Numbered from the stretch's first letter, positions 50,904 to 60,488 are shown. The stretch is 64,000 bases of DNA from Olivibacter domesticus (GCF_900109575.1 NZ_FOAF01000001.1:1583662-1647661); one strand, 5' to 3'. Made by a program: numbers and translations. The notes: generated by a model not told the origin, from the sequence alone.

Positions 50904-51905
50904 CTATTTTATTTTTACCACAATCTTTCCTTTTGCTCTTCCACTTGCCACGTGATTTAGAGCCTCATTGGTCTGCGGAAATGGATAAACCTTATCTACA
51001 ACGATTTTAATTGTTCCATCTTCAATGAGCTTGGTGATCTCTCCAAGCTGTTTTCCACTTGATTTCATGAACAAGAACTCATAATCGATACCTCGCCTTT
51101 TTGCTTTTTTCCTAACACCAAAACTAAGAAGTGATAATGCTGTCCGAATGAGCCATGAAGCGCCAATTTCCTGTGCAAATGCTGGTGTAGGTGGACCTGA
51201 AATAGAAATTACCTTACCTCCTGTTTTTACCACATTTAGGGATTTCTTCAAAGTTTTGGTATCCTGACTGTTTAATACCAAATCATAGTCCTTCAAAACT
51301 GTTTCAAAATCCTGCGTTTTATAATCAATTAAAACATCAGCACCTAATTCCTTAAGCATTGGAAAACTTGCTTTTCCTGCTGTAGTGGCAACGGTTGCAC
51401 CTAAATATTTGGCTAACTGAATGGCAACGATACCAACTCCTCCGGAGCCAGCCTGTATAAAAACTTTTTGTCCTTTTTTTAATTTCCCTATTTCTACCAA
51501 AGCTTGCCAAGCGGTCAGAGCCACGAGGGGAACACCTGCTGCCTCGTCCATGGAAAGGTTTTTGGGTTTTAAGGCCAAATCATTTTCTTCAACTGCTAAG
51601 TATTCAGCGAAGGTACCGATATGAAGATCGGAAGGACGCGCATACACTTCATCTCCAATTTTAAACTTTGTAACCCCTGAACCTGTTTCAATAACAATAC
51701 CGGCCAGATCATGCCCAAGAATAAATGGTGTTTTATACGGTAAAATCATTTTGAATTCACCGGACAGAATTTTAATATCCAGCTGATTGAGGCCCGCCGC
51801 ATAGATTTCAACCATGACCTCATTTTCGCGGAGTATAGGTTTACTAATTTCACGCAATGTTAGCTCCTCTTTCTTACCATAGTTTTGAACTACAAATGCT
51901 TTCAT
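50904..51905 (-). CDS. NADP-dependent oxidoreductase (MDR family)
   Basis: Starts at ATG 51905 (MKAFVVQNYGKKEELTLREI), 333 residues; the longer frame to 52010 would overlap the SDR gene. GHDLAGIVIETGSGVTKFKI, VFIQAGSGGVGIVAIQLAKY and the tail HVASGRAKGKIVVKIK fit the zinc-free quinone-oxidoreductase/enone-reductase group. Third gene of the TetR-D operon, 10 bp after SDR1. Confidence 0.9.
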   Translation of the reverse strand: MKAFVVQNYGKKEELTLREISKPILRENEVMVEIYAAGLNQLDIKILSGEFKMILPYKTPFILGHDLAGIVIETGSGVTKFKIGDEVYARPSDLHIGTFAEYLAVEENDLALKPKNLSMDEAAGVPLVALTAWQALVEIGKLKKGQKVFIQAGSGGVGIVAIQLAKYLGATVATTAGKASFPMLKELGADVLIDYKTQDFETVLKDYDLVLNSQDTKTLKKSLNVVKTGGKVISISGPPTPAFAQEIGASWLIRTALSLLSFGVRKKAKRRGIDYEFLFMKSSGKQLGEITKLIEDGTIKIVVDKVYPFPQTNEALNHVASGRAKGKIVVKIK

Positions 51906-51915
51906 AAATTTTATT

Positions 51916-52683
51916 TTATTGGATAGATTGATAATGCTCTTTCTTATTAACCAGTTGATAGGCTTTATCTGGTGCAATCCGGTTAAGGAAAAACAATGAT
52001 TTTGAATCACCTACACGAATTGTCAATGTATCTTTTTCGAGTCCTTTAATAAGTTCCTTGACAAATAGGCTACTGGACATCTTTTTATCTTTTCTTTCTG
52101 CAACCATATCGGTATCGACCAATGGTGGAAGTAATTCGAAGACCTTCACAGGGCTATTTATAAATTCTAAATGTGATCTTAGAGACTTGGTGTAAAAAGA
52201 TAATGCCGCTTTTGTGGCAGAGTAAGTAGCTTCCAAAACAGAAGGAACAATACTTAGGATAGAAGTTGTATTGATAATCGCAGCTTCATTTCGGGACTTA
52301 AGCATATCCATAAAAAGATTATTTAATCGTATGACTCCAAAATAATTAACTTCCATTTCATAAATAGCTCCCTGTAAATGTTTATCGCTCGAGATACCCA
52401 AATTCAACGGCGCTGCCCCTACACCCGCATTATTATACAAAATATCAATGCCACCTATATGTTCTACTTTTTCAAATAACGCAATCGCGTCTTGCGGGTT
52501 TGCTGCATCCGATTGGATGATTGTTAACTCGGGATATGCTTTTTTTACTTCCTCTAGCTTGAGTAAATTACGTCCGGTAATAATAACCTTATTTCCGAGA
52601 GCCAAAAACTGCTTTGCTGCTTCCAATCCTATTCCAGAAGTACCACCAGTAATCAGTATGGTCTTGTTTTTTAAATCCATCAC
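51916..52683 (-). CDS. Short-chain dehydrogenase/reductase (SDR1, DltE-like)
   Basis: Start GTG 52683 or ATG 52680, 254-255 residues. ILITGGTSGIGLEAAKQFLA, NNAGVGAAP, Ser in INTTSILSI and YxxxK in ATYSATKAALSFYT. The tail has an unusual Lys-rich run (ERKDKKMSSS). Complete copy of the truncated gene at 10822-11214. Second gene of the TetR-D operon. Confidence 0.9.
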   Translation of the reverse strand: MMDLKNKTILITGGTSGIGLEAAKQFLALGNKVIITGRNLLKLEEVKKAYPELTIIQSDAANPQDAIALFEKVEHIGGIDILYNNAGVGAAPLNLGISSDKHLQGAIYEMEVNYFGVIRLNNLFMDMLKSRNEAAIINTTSILSIVPSVLEATYSATKAALSFYTKSLRSHLEFINSPVKVFELLPPLVDTDMVAERKDKKMSSSLFVKELIKGLEKDTLTIRVGDSKSLFFLNRIAPDKAYQLVNKKEHYQSIQ

Positions 52684-52742
52684 TTTACAATTTAAAAATG
52701 AAATATACCGATCATCTCCATTTTAAAATTGAAAGTGATCGG

Positions 52743-53483
52743 TCATATTAATTCTTGTGCATGCGCTAATTTAGACATAGCTTCACCGATTGCGTTTGCA
52801 TAGATCTTGGTATCTCCTACCGGAATGTCAAATAGGTTCGTTTCTAATCCAATCAATAGCTCATCTGCTACTTCACTTGGCTCAATTCCAGCTGCCCCAC
52901 CAATTTCTGCAGAAAATTCTGTATTGACCAATGGAGGATAAACTTCATATATCTGGAGATTTTTCTGTTCTTCATAAGTTTGTCTTAAAGCCGTTGTATA
53001 GCTATGCAATGCTGCTTTAGTTGCTCCATAAGTTGGTAAGAATTTATGACTTCCATATACTGCTATGGAGGATACATTCACCACAGCAGATTCTTCTTTT
53101 TCCAATAAGTGTGGAATCATTAATTCTGTAAAATGGATAATTGCAAAATAATTGGTATTCATTTCGATCAATGCTTTTTCGTGTGCATTAGTTGTTTCAC
53201 TCAGCAGATATCCAAAAGCTGCTCCGGCATTGTTGATAATAATATTAACATCCGCATGATTCGTTTTCAAGTCTTCTGCTATACGAATTCTATCTGCTTC
53301 AACAGATAAATCACCTTGAATTGCTACTGCATCTTTCAACTCCGTTAAAGCTTTTTGAAGGCGCTCCTCATTACGCCCGTTAATGATGATTTTGTTGCCT
53401 GCAGCATTTAATTTTTTAGCAATCGCTAAACCTATTCCGGCACTTCCGCCACTTATGAATACGGTATTTCCTGTTGTTTTCAT
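52743..53483 (-). CDS. Short-chain dehydrogenase/reductase (SDR2, DltE-like)
   Basis: 246 residues. VFISGGSAGIGLAIAKKLNA, NNAGAAFGYL, Ser in VNVSSIAVYG and YxxxK in PTYGATKAALHSYT. Residues 90-246 are like SDR1 in layout but the sequences differ clearly. First gene of the operon behind the TetR-D operator. Its 3' end is duplicated at 11236-11396. Confidence 0.9.
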   Translation of the reverse strand: MKTTGNTVFISGGSAGIGLAIAKKLNAAGNKIIINGRNEERLQKALTELKDAVAIQGDLSVEADRIRIAEDLKTNHADVNIIINNAGAAFGYLLSETTNAHEKALIEMNTNYFAIIHFTELMIPHLLEKEESAVVNVSSIAVYGSHKFLPTYGATKAALHSYTTALRQTYEEQKNLQIYEVYPPLVNTEFSAEIGGAAGIEPSEVADELLIGLETNLFDIPVGDTKIYANAIGEAMSKLAHAQELI

Positions 53484-53552
53484 TTGCTTGAATGATTTAA
53501 TGATGTTTTATTTATGTAATAAGCTATTTGAATTGATTTTTAAAATTTTAAA

Positions 53553-53574
53553 AAATATACTTTTTAGTATATTT
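53553..53574. promoter_or_regulatory. TetR-D operator upstream of SDR2
   Basis: 22-bp palindrome AAATATACT-TTTT-AGTATATTT, 70 bp upstream of the SDR2 start and just after the tetR-D stop. Confidence 0.72.
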
Positions 53575-53588
53575 TAGGTTAAAAAAAA

Positions 53589-54179
53589 TTACAGTGTATA
53601 CTGCTCTAATTCTTTCTTAAGGTCTTTTATAAGTTCGATCATTAATTTTTTAGAATCAATTGTTCTGCTAATGACAATTCCTCCTTCCACTGCTGACAAT
53701 ATTTTAAAAGCAAAAACATCAGCATTGAGTTCTTTTGAAAACTCACCATTAGCAATACCATCCTTTAAAATAGTTGAAAGCCCCCGCAAGCCGGTTTCCA
53801 GAACTGTTGCAACTTTCTTTTTTATAGAAGGAAAATGATCATCTGCTTCAACAGCAGTATTAAAAATTGGGCAACCGCCGGAAATAAAGGTATCGATTGG
53901 GTTTTTGTGAAAATCAAGATACAAAAAGATCTTTTCTTTTGAGGTTTTACCCTGGGAAACAATAACAGCCAGCTTTTGTGACATTTTTTTTAATGAAAAG
54001 TCCACAACCTGTTCGGACAGATCTTCTTTTCCGTTAAAATGTCCGTAAATACAACCTTTTGTTAATTTGGTCGCTTCCAAAACCTCATCTATGCTTACGC
54101 CAGAAATTCCCTTCTCATTATAAAGCGGGCTTGCTGTTTCCAGGATAAATAACTTCGTTTTTTCTGCTTTTGTTAACAT
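53589..54179 (-). CDS. TetR/AcrR-family repressor (TetR-D)
   Basis: 196 residues. HTH: LETASPLYNEKGISGVSIDE then VLEATKLTKGCIYGHFNGKE. C-terminal domain with FISGGCPIFNTAVEADDHFP, a 'GGCP' Cys loop common in NemR/YcdC-like repressors of reductase genes. Transcribed toward SDR2-SDR1-oxidoreductase; two palindromes identical to the SDR2 one precede its own start. Confidence 0.9.
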   Translation of the reverse strand: MLTKAEKTKLFILETASPLYNEKGISGVSIDEVLEATKLTKGCIYGHFNGKEDLSEQVVDFSLKKMSQKLAVIVSQGKTSKEKIFLYLDFHKNPIDTFISGGCPIFNTAVEADDHFPSIKKKVATVLETGLRGLSTILKDGIANGEFSKELNADVFAFKILSAVEGGIVISRTIDSKKLMIELIKDLKKELEQYTL

Positions 54180-54199
54180 TGTCTTTTAATTTACTCTAC

Positions 54200-54255
54200 A
54201 AATATACTAAAAAGTATATTTTAAAAACAAGAGAAATATACTTTTTAGTATATTT
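54200..54255. promoter_or_regulatory. Two TetR-D operators in the tetR-D promoter
   Basis: Sites at 54200-54221 (AAATATACT-AAAA-AGTATATTT) and 54234-54255 (AAATATACT-TTTT-AGTATATTT), 34 bp apart. Both arms are identical to those of the SDR2 site. Confidence 0.75.
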
Positions 54256-54399
54256 AAACTAAAAAATGATATACAGGTAACATACACCCTAACCTAGTAT
54301 TATAGGTTCCAAGTATTCAAAAAATCAGGTTTACCACTACATACTTTCTAACGTAAAGTTCTGTGTATAGTCTTAACTGTTCATCCGTAGGTTCTCTTT

Positions 54400-55149
54400 T
54401 CAGAATGTCATTGAAAATCCCAATCCACATGCTCGTCCATTATAAAAAGGCATCACAATTCCATTTGTGTTATCTTTTTCTTTGAAAATTGCTTTCTTGA
54501 TTAATGGATGAATCCAATAAGCAATCTTGGTACTTAAAATTCCAATTCCCGCACCTGTGACAACATCGGTAAGCCAATGCTTTTCGTTGTATATTCTAAA
54601 AAGACCGGTGCCAGCAGCGACCATATAACCGGTAATGCCATACCAAACAGATACATCTTTATATTCTTGATATAAAAATTCGGCACCCATAAAAGCCGTA
54701 GCTGTATGCCCCGAAGGAAACGAGGTTGAGGATGAGCCGTCTGGTCTGGTAACTTTTGTAGTCTTTTTTAGGATGCTTACAGAGCCACCCATAATGATAT
54801 ATGCCGTTCCCAAAACAATGGTTCTATCTTTAAAATTATTTTTTCCTTGTATGCCGACCGCATTTAAGGCATATACAGATAAAAACGGACTGTACTGAGA
54901 AAAATCGTCGATGTTTAATTTCTTATCATCATACCCTCTAAAATCATTTTTTGCACTGGTATTAATATCTTTTAAAGTAGGGCTTGTAAGACCAACAACT
55001 CCATATCCGATTAAAAGGGATGGAATTATGAGCGATTTGTATTTGAATTGAATATTTTCACTGTTTTTTGCTGAGTCAATTGAAGCGTTTTGTCCGTTAA
55101 CCTCTAAAACGGATAAAAATAGAAAAAGCACAATTATTATTTTATTCAT
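54400..55149 (-). CDS. PAP2-family phosphatase
   Basis: 249 residues with signal peptide (IVLFLFLSVLEVNGQ). Acid-phosphatase motifs: KTTKVTRPDGSSSTSFPSGH (KxxxxxxRP and SGH) and EKHWLTDVVTGAGIGI (H...D). Predicted membrane-associated, active site facing the periplasm. Substrates in the family include lipid phosphates and undecaprenyl pyrophosphate. It stands alone downstream (minus strand) of the TonB receptor pair. Confidence 0.9.
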   Translation of the reverse strand: MNKIIIVLFLFLSVLEVNGQNASIDSAKNSENIQFKYKSLIIPSLLIGYGVVGLTSPTLKDINTSAKNDFRGYDDKKLNIDDFSQYSPFLSVYALNAVGIQGKNNFKDRTIVLGTAYIIMGGSVSILKKTTKVTRPDGSSSTSFPSGHTATAFMGAEFLYQEYKDVSVWYGITGYMVAAGTGLFRIYNEKHWLTDVVTGAGIGILSTKIAYWIHPLIKKAIFKEKDNTNGIVMPFYNGRACGLGFSMTF

Positions 55150-55285
55150 TTATTTATTCAATTACACACGAAAAATGTTGTTTCTATATACTTTATGGCA
55201 TCACTTCAATTGCTCAAGAAAAATTGAGTAACCGGAATTTGATGAAGAGAATAAATCCGGTTTTTACCTCACGTAGAAAATTTTA

Positions 55286-56107
55286 TTATTTAATCGTATA
55301 GCTTTTAGTTGCCACTTCTGCCAACCTGAAATATCCAAAGGCGTAATTGTTGTTATTGGTCTGATTGATAATATTACCGCGGACTGAACTTGGTATTGTA
55401 GGGAAAGGGTTGCCATCATTGCCAGTGGCCAATATTAATTTGAACATGTAATTGTAATAACTTTTCGAAATTCCGTACAGTTTAAAGTCTACCCGATCCC
55501 CAGCTTTTAACTTTTCATGCGAAAAGGATTCCTGGATTAAATTACCATTCGTGTGTTCATCGTCTTCAACTTCAAGCTCGGGGAACGGCGAGTGCGGCTG
55601 GGTAATACTGTTTAGATAAGAATTTGCCTGACTTGCATTATCCTTATAGTAAAATGTTACTTCAATTTCATCACCGACTTCACCTCCTTTGTCGTTCTGA
55701 TCAATATTATCTTCAATTTTTGGAACAGGGGTAAATGTTTCTGTTGCAGTATAGATTTCGCCGTTTAATACAATTTTTAAGTTATAAGTCTGGCCGATAA
55801 CAGGAAGGAAATTGTGACAAACATATTGCCCCGTTTCGGAAGTTTCAACAAAATTAAAGACGGTATTTGATGCATTTGTTACAGTAACTACTGCTCCCGA
55901 AACGCTCGGGAATTCGGGACTGTAATAACCTGTTGTTGTCGACAATACGATCTTTTGTTCATTGCCCGCTGTGTTTTTAACCCAATCTATAGACGCATCT
56001 ATAACCAATCTTGGCGATGCCGTCTTAAGAGGCACATTAATAGCTTTCTCGCATCCTGTCACAAACAGTGTAACGGATAGAATTATAAATTTTTGTAGTA
56101 GTTTCAT
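55286..56107 (-). CDS. DUF4249 lipoprotein partner of TonB receptor
   Basis: 273 residues. Lipobox SVTLFVTGC (Cys 19), then EKAINVPLKTASPRLVIDAS, a DUF4249 start, and Ig-like strands (VSGAVVTVTNASNTVFNFVE, GQTYNLKIVLNGEIYTATET). DUF4249 proteins are regularly encoded next to TonB-dependent receptors in Bacteroidota and probably act as surface lids (inference). 31 bp after the receptor gene. Confidence 0.88.
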   Translation of the reverse strand: MKLLQKFIILSVTLFVTGCEKAINVPLKTASPRLVIDASIDWVKNTAGNEQKIVLSTTTGYYSPEFPSVSGAVVTVTNASNTVFNFVETSETGQYVCHNFLPVIGQTYNLKIVLNGEIYTATETFTPVPKIEDNIDQNDKGGEVGDEIEVTFYYKDNASQANSYLNSITQPHSPFPELEVEDDEHTNGNLIQESFSHEKLKAGDRVDFKLYGISKSYYNYMFKLILATGNDGNPFPTIPSSVRGNIINQTNNNNYAFGYFRLAEVATKSYTIK

Positions 56108-56138
56108 TTTTATCTTTTTATAAATAAGTGAGTTGCTT

Positions 56139-58514
56139 TTAAAATTTTACGTTGTAGGTTACACTAGGGATAATACCAAAAATGGATACTCTTCTCGTCT
56201 CACTTGTTCCTGTATCTTCATTCTGTCTGAAAGAGTACGATGCTGCATTGTTTCTGTTGTAAAGATTGTAGATACTGAAATTCCATTCACCCTGCCATCC
56301 TTTTTTCTTATCGGGTTTAGGCGTATAAGTTGCAGATACATCTATACGGTGGTACGCAGCTAAAGAATTCCCATTTCTTTCGCCGTAACTCGCAACGTTA
56401 ACGCCCTGGTATTGGTATTTTCCATCAGGAAATGTTGCTGCTTTGCCGCTCTGGAAGGTTAAAATAGCCCCAAAAGACCATTTCGGACTTACAGCATAGG
56501 CGCCCGTGACAGATAAATTGTGTAATTTGTCATAATTTGCCCTGTACCATTCTCCGTTGTTTATACCCGGTTCATCTGCATTTCTGCCTGGTGTTCTTTG
56601 TTGTGCTTTAGAAAGCGTATATGATATCCAGCCAGTCAACTTTCCTGTATTTTTTTTCAACATCATTTCCAGACCATACGCTCTTCCTTCTCCGTTTAAA
56701 AGCACGCTTTCTACAGCATCGATTCCCAATAAATCTGCGCCGTCAATATAATCCGCCTTGTTTTTTACTTTTTTATAGAAAGTTTCAGTTTCCAAAGAAT
56801 ATTTACCGTCTTTAAAATTGTGAAAGTACCCCAGTGCTACCTGATCTAAAATTTCCGGTTTAAGGTATTGGTCAGAAGGCGCCCATATATCAAGCGGGCT
56901 TGCAGAAGCCGTGTTGGAAATTAGATGAACATATTGGCTCATTCTATTGTAGCTGGCCTTGATGGATTGGTCATTGTTAAGCGAATAAGCTATGGCAAGC
57001 CTTGGTTCCAGGTTGTCAAAACTGGCTATCTTTTTATTTTTCGAATAGTTTATTGTTCCTGTTGGGGTAGCCTCTTCATAAATATGAAGCTCCTTATTGT
57101 AAACAACCGGTTGATTATTAGCATAGGTGTATACTTCCTGCGCGCCTAATCTTTGAAAATTACTGTATCGAAGTCCATAATTGAGCGATAATTTGTCAGA
57201 AAGGTTTTGTTCAGCACTGATATAGGCGGCATTTTCAAAAGCATATTTTTTGGCCAACTGGTCTGGATTTACACCTGAACTTGCTCCAAACGCCCTGATT
57301 GTTCCGGGATTAAAGTTGTAGTAAATTGAATTTACGCCATAATTTAACGTCAGGTTATTTGAAACATAATGTTTAAAATCATATTTAAAATTGTAATTTT
57401 TAACCTCTGCTTTCCAGTCTAGACCAGCAGATTTTACTTTGATCTGGTAATCATAGTCACTATAAATGGCAGATGCATTAGAGAAGATCTTGTCTGAAAA
57501 TATATGGTTCCATCTAAGGTTAAAAAGTTTGTTACCGTAGGTGTTTATAAAACTGTTATTAAAATTCAGGTTGTCATTACCAAAATATCCTGATAGAAAA
57601 ACATTATTTTTCTCATTGAATTTGTAATTCAGCTTGGTGTTCAAATCGTAGAAATAGGCTGAATTTGGATCATTCGCCATTTTCAAAAAAAGATGTGCGT
57701 AAGAACCTCTTCCTGCAACCAAAAAAGAACTTTTATCTTTAACGATAGGACCTTCAACAAGCAATCGGCTTGAGACTAATCCGATACCCGCGTTAACATG
57801 ATACTCCTTGTTGTTTCCTTCTTTTTGATAAATATCCAGTACTGATGATATACGTCCTCCGAAATTAGCTGGAATTCCTCCTTTGTAAAGTTTTAAATCT
57901 TTGATTACATCAGAATTAAAAACAGAAAAGAACCCGAATAAGTGCGAGGTATTATAAACAACGGCTTCATCAAGCAGTACTAGGTTTCCATCAACGGAAC
58001 CTCCCCTAACATTAAATCCCGATGCACCTTCCTGAGCATTCGTAACCCCGGGGAGCTGTAAGATCGATTTTAACACATCTACTTCACCCAAAACGGCCGG
58101 CATCTTTTTTATCGTAGCAATAGACAGTCTATTGGTACTCATTTCAGGTTTTCGGATGTTGTCTCTTGTTGAATTGCTTTTAACTACAACTTCATCCAAT
58201 CTTTTACTGTTTTCAGTCATCTCAAAGTTCCTTCTTGTGTTTTCGGTCAGCGTGATCGTTTCTTCTACATTGTCAAAACCTACGTGACTTATGATAATGG
58301 TGTAAGTCCCTTTTGGCACTGTGGTGGTATAAAATCCATAAGAATTGGTAGTAATGCCGACTTTCGCTTCTGGAATGTAAACAGTCACGCCAATCAATGT
58401 TTCGGTATTGGATTTATTAGATATTGTGCCGCTGAGGGTAACTTTTTCCTGCGAATATGCATGGCCTGCATAAGCAAAAAAGAGTACTAGCAAGAATAGG
58501 ATTCTACTTTTCAT
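56139..58514 (-). CDS. TonB-dependent receptor with carboxypeptidase-like N-domain
   Basis: 791 residues with signal peptide (ILFLLVLFFAYAGHAYSQ). Residues 22-105: CarboxypepD-reg-like domain (VTLSGTISNKSNTETLIGVT). Residues 115-225: plug (INRNF-like turn, LPGVTNAQEGASGFNVRGGS, VDGNLVLLDEAVVYNTSHLF). Rest: 22-strand barrel ending in ITYNVKF-like terminal strand (PSVTYNVKF). Outer-membrane importer; ligand unknown. No sigma/anti-sigma pair next to it. Probably co-transcribed with the DUF4249 gene. Confidence 0.92.
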   Translation of the reverse strand: MKSRILFLLVLFFAYAGHAYSQEKVTLSGTISNKSNTETLIGVTVYIPEAKVGITTNSYGFYTTTVPKGTYTIIISHVGFDNVEETITLTENTRRNFEMTENSKRLDEVVVKSNSTRDNIRKPEMSTNRLSIATIKKMPAVLGEVDVLKSILQLPGVTNAQEGASGFNVRGGSVDGNLVLLDEAVVYNTSHLFGFFSVFNSDVIKDLKLYKGGIPANFGGRISSVLDIYQKEGNNKEYHVNAGIGLVSSRLLVEGPIVKDKSSFLVAGRGSYAHLFLKMANDPNSAYFYDLNTKLNYKFNEKNNVFLSGYFGNDNLNFNNSFINTYGNKLFNLRWNHIFSDKIFSNASAIYSDYDYQIKVKSAGLDWKAEVKNYNFKYDFKHYVSNNLTLNYGVNSIYYNFNPGTIRAFGASSGVNPDQLAKKYAFENAAYISAEQNLSDKLSLNYGLRYSNFQRLGAQEVYTYANNQPVVYNKELHIYEEATPTGTINYSKNKKIASFDNLEPRLAIAYSLNNDQSIKASYNRMSQYVHLISNTASASPLDIWAPSDQYLKPEILDQVALGYFHNFKDGKYSLETETFYKKVKNKADYIDGADLLGIDAVESVLLNGEGRAYGLEMMLKKNTGKLTGWISYTLSKAQQRTPGRNADEPGINNGEWYRANYDKLHNLSVTGAYAVSPKWSFGAILTFQSGKAATFPDGKYQYQGVNVASYGERNGNSLAAYHRIDVSATYTPKPDKKKGWQGEWNFSIYNLYNRNNAASYSFRQNEDTGTSETRRVSIFGIIPSVTYNVKF

Positions 58515-59016
58515 TTATTAATATTTTGAGTTAAATGTTACAATTATTGGCTAAAGTATATTTTTGCTGAACCCGCATATTTTATATATACAAAATGCCT
58601 TACATAATATATTAAAGCAGCTTTTGCATATAGTAAAATAAAGTGCACACTAAGATTTCAGTGAAAGAAGCTGGGTTTTTAAAACAAAAAATTGCTAATT
58701 GAAATCACATCTGTTCAAAACGTTTTTCCTGACCAATGAAAAATGCTTTTTCGTGGATTTGAACCTAATTATTGATGCTCAATGAAAACAAGAGTACCCT
58801 TACACATCAAATATGTCAAGGTGGAGGTGTTCATCTGTAAATTTTGGGGAGTTAACAGGGTTTTCCAACCAATGTTGCCACTGCATTTGCATGTATCTTA
58901 CTTCGTAACTAGAAAAGGAGTTCGAAAGCCGAACTCCTTTTCTAGTTACGAATCATAAGACAAGCATGACGCGATGAAAAATTAGTTATTGGATGCGGTG
59001 ATGATATGATCAAAGA
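58515..59016. other. Intergenic stretch with a long hairpin
   Basis: About 500 bp between the TonB receptor start and an SDR stop. AT-rich; no convincing coding frame. The only clear structure is the 23-bp hairpin at 58902-58952. Confidence 0.5.
58902..58952. terminator. Perfect 23-bp stem-loop
   Basis: Arms of 23 bp (58902-58924 and 58930-58952) with a 5-nt loop AAAGC; arm core CTAGAAAAGGAGTTCG. No long U-tract. It lies 64 bp beyond the stop of the minus-strand SDR gene and may act as its terminator. Confidence 0.6.
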
Positions 59017-59760
59017 TTATTTTAGTGCGTAATTAAGGTAACCGCCATCCGCAATGATCTCCGTTCCTGTAATGAAACTTGCGTCATCAGAAGCCAGGAA
59101 CAAGACTGTTTTCGCGATTTCATTAGGATCACCAAGCCTTTGCAGCGCTGTAGCGCCAGCCAAAAATCCTTTTGCTTCAGCAGGTACTACCGTATCTAAG
59201 CCTGGCGTATCTATAGGTCCCGGACTAACAATATTGACGCGGATTTTTCTTCCAGCCAGTTCATTTGCTGCAATTTGGGCAATTTTATTCAATGCTCCTT
59301 TAGTTGCAGAATAAACAATGGCCCCCACGTTTGCCGCAGTGGCAGCAGTTGAAGATGTGAACAGTACTACCGCTCCATCAGCCAGATGAGGAAGTAATTT
59401 TTGCAACGTAAAGAAATGCCCCTTGACGTTGGTGTTAAATTGTGCATCAAAATTTGCTTCGGTTACTTTTTCTATTGGCTCAAATGTTCCAATTCCCGCA
59501 TTCAGGAAGAGAACATCTAATTTGTTTCCACTTTCTGCAACTGCTTTTTCCAGAATCGCAATGCCATCGAGTTTTGAAGTGTCTGAAACCACCGTAAATA
59601 ATTTCGGGTTGTTTATTTCAGCATTTGCTTTTTGTAAATTTTCGGTATTTCTGCCTGTAATCCAAACATTTGCCCCTGCAGTGATAAATGCTTTTGCTGT
59701 TGCCAGGCCTATACCTGTAGTTCCACCTGTAATAACGACGTTTTTATTTGTAAAGTCCAT
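59017..59760 (-). CDS. Short-chain dehydrogenase/reductase
   Basis: 247 residues. VVITGGTTGIGLATAKAFIT, LFLNAGIGTFEPI, Ser in VLFTSSTAATAANVG, YxxxK in IVYSATKGALNKIA, and the tail GTEIIADGGYLNYALK typical of FabG-like SDRs. Divergent from an HxlR gene with two equal inverted repeats between. Confidence 0.92.
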   Translation of the reverse strand: MDFTNKNVVITGGTTGIGLATAKAFITAGANVWITGRNTENLQKANAEINNPKLFTVVSDTSKLDGIAILEKAVAESGNKLDVLFLNAGIGTFEPIEKVTEANFDAQFNTNVKGHFFTLQKLLPHLADGAVVLFTSSTAATAANVGAIVYSATKGALNKIAQIAANELAGRKIRVNIVSPGPIDTPGLDTVVPAEAKGFLAGATALQRLGDPNEIAKTVLFLASDDASFITGTEIIADGGYLNYALK

Positions 59761-59781
59761 AATTAAATTTTAGCTATTTTT

Positions 59782-59841
59782 GTAGTCTGTTTTTTGAACT
59801 ACAAACGTATAGAAAAGTAGTTTTAAAAACAAACTACTTTT
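59782..59841. promoter_or_regulatory. Paired HxlR operators between SDR and HxlR genes
   Basis: GTAGT-N11-ACTAC occurs twice: 59782-59802 and 59817-59837, 35 bp apart. The second extends to AAAAGTAGTTT / AAACTACTTTT (59813-59841). Equal spacing in both sites supports a dimeric regulator. Confidence 0.68.
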
Positions 59842-59853
59842 AAATTTGACATA

Positions 59854-60297
59854 ATGAAAACAATTGAAAGAAGATCAACATGCCCAATCAATTATTCGGT
59901 GGAAATTTTCGGCGATAAATGGATGCTGTTGCTCTTACGGGATTTAATGTTTAATGGGAAAAATTCCTTCCTGGAGTTTCGGGCATCGGACGAGAAAATA
60001 TCTTCAGCTGTACTTACGGAAAAGCTCAATACACTATTAAATGAAGGGATTGTTTCTAAAGTAACCTCCCCGAAAAATGCTTCCAAATTCCTGTATCTGC
60101 TAACTGACAAGGGAATCGAACTGGTGCCGTTTATGGTGGAGATTCTTAACTGGGGCTCCAGGTACAACCCTGACGGCGGTCCCAAATCACTGCTTGAAGG
60201 AATTAAAAAGAATAAAAAGAAAGTAATTATTGAGCTTCAGGATAAATTAAGAAGCCAGCGACATTCTCATACAGAAAACCGAATCAACGCTTTTTAG
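59854..60297 (+). CDS. HxlR-family transcriptional regulator
   Basis: 147 residues. CPINYSVEIFGDKWMLLLLR, SFLEFRASDEKISSAVLTEK, LNTLLNEGIVSKVTSPKNAS and LLTDKGIELVPFMVEILNWG: complete HxlR winged helix, with the conserved Cys at position 11, a possible thiol sensor. A basic tail (LRSQRHSHTE) is extra. Probably represses itself and the divergent SDR. Confidence 0.92.
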   Translation: MKTIERRSTCPINYSVEIFGDKWMLLLLRDLMFNGKNSFLEFRASDEKISSAVLTEKLNTLLNEGIVSKVTSPKNASKFLYLLTDKGIELVPFMVEILNWGSRYNPDGGPKSLLEGIKKNKKKVIIELQDKLRSQRHSHTENRINAF

Positions 60298-60434
60298 TGA
60301 AGTCAATACGACTTGTCATCATTCAGTACGTCATTTTTAACTCTTAGAAAAGGTTAACCATATTTAAATCATATTTTGGTATATTATTCATGTGCTTTTG
60401 TATATTAAATATATATATATACTTAGCCGGTTGG

Positions 60435-60442
60435 TACATTTG
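60435..60442 (+). promoter_or_regulatory. -7 element upstream of the LytS-type kinase gene
   Basis: TACATTTG fits TAnnTTTG, 46 bp before the kinase ATG. No convincing -33 box. Confidence 0.4.
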
Positions 60443-60488
60443 CTCGAATCTAAAATAGGCTTATGAATAAAATCTTACTCAGAAAACT

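Noticed and set aside
60397-60442. TTTTG at 60396 as -33 partner of TACATTTG
   Set aside because: Spacing is 34 bp, far from the 19-21 bp expected; only the -7 box is reported.
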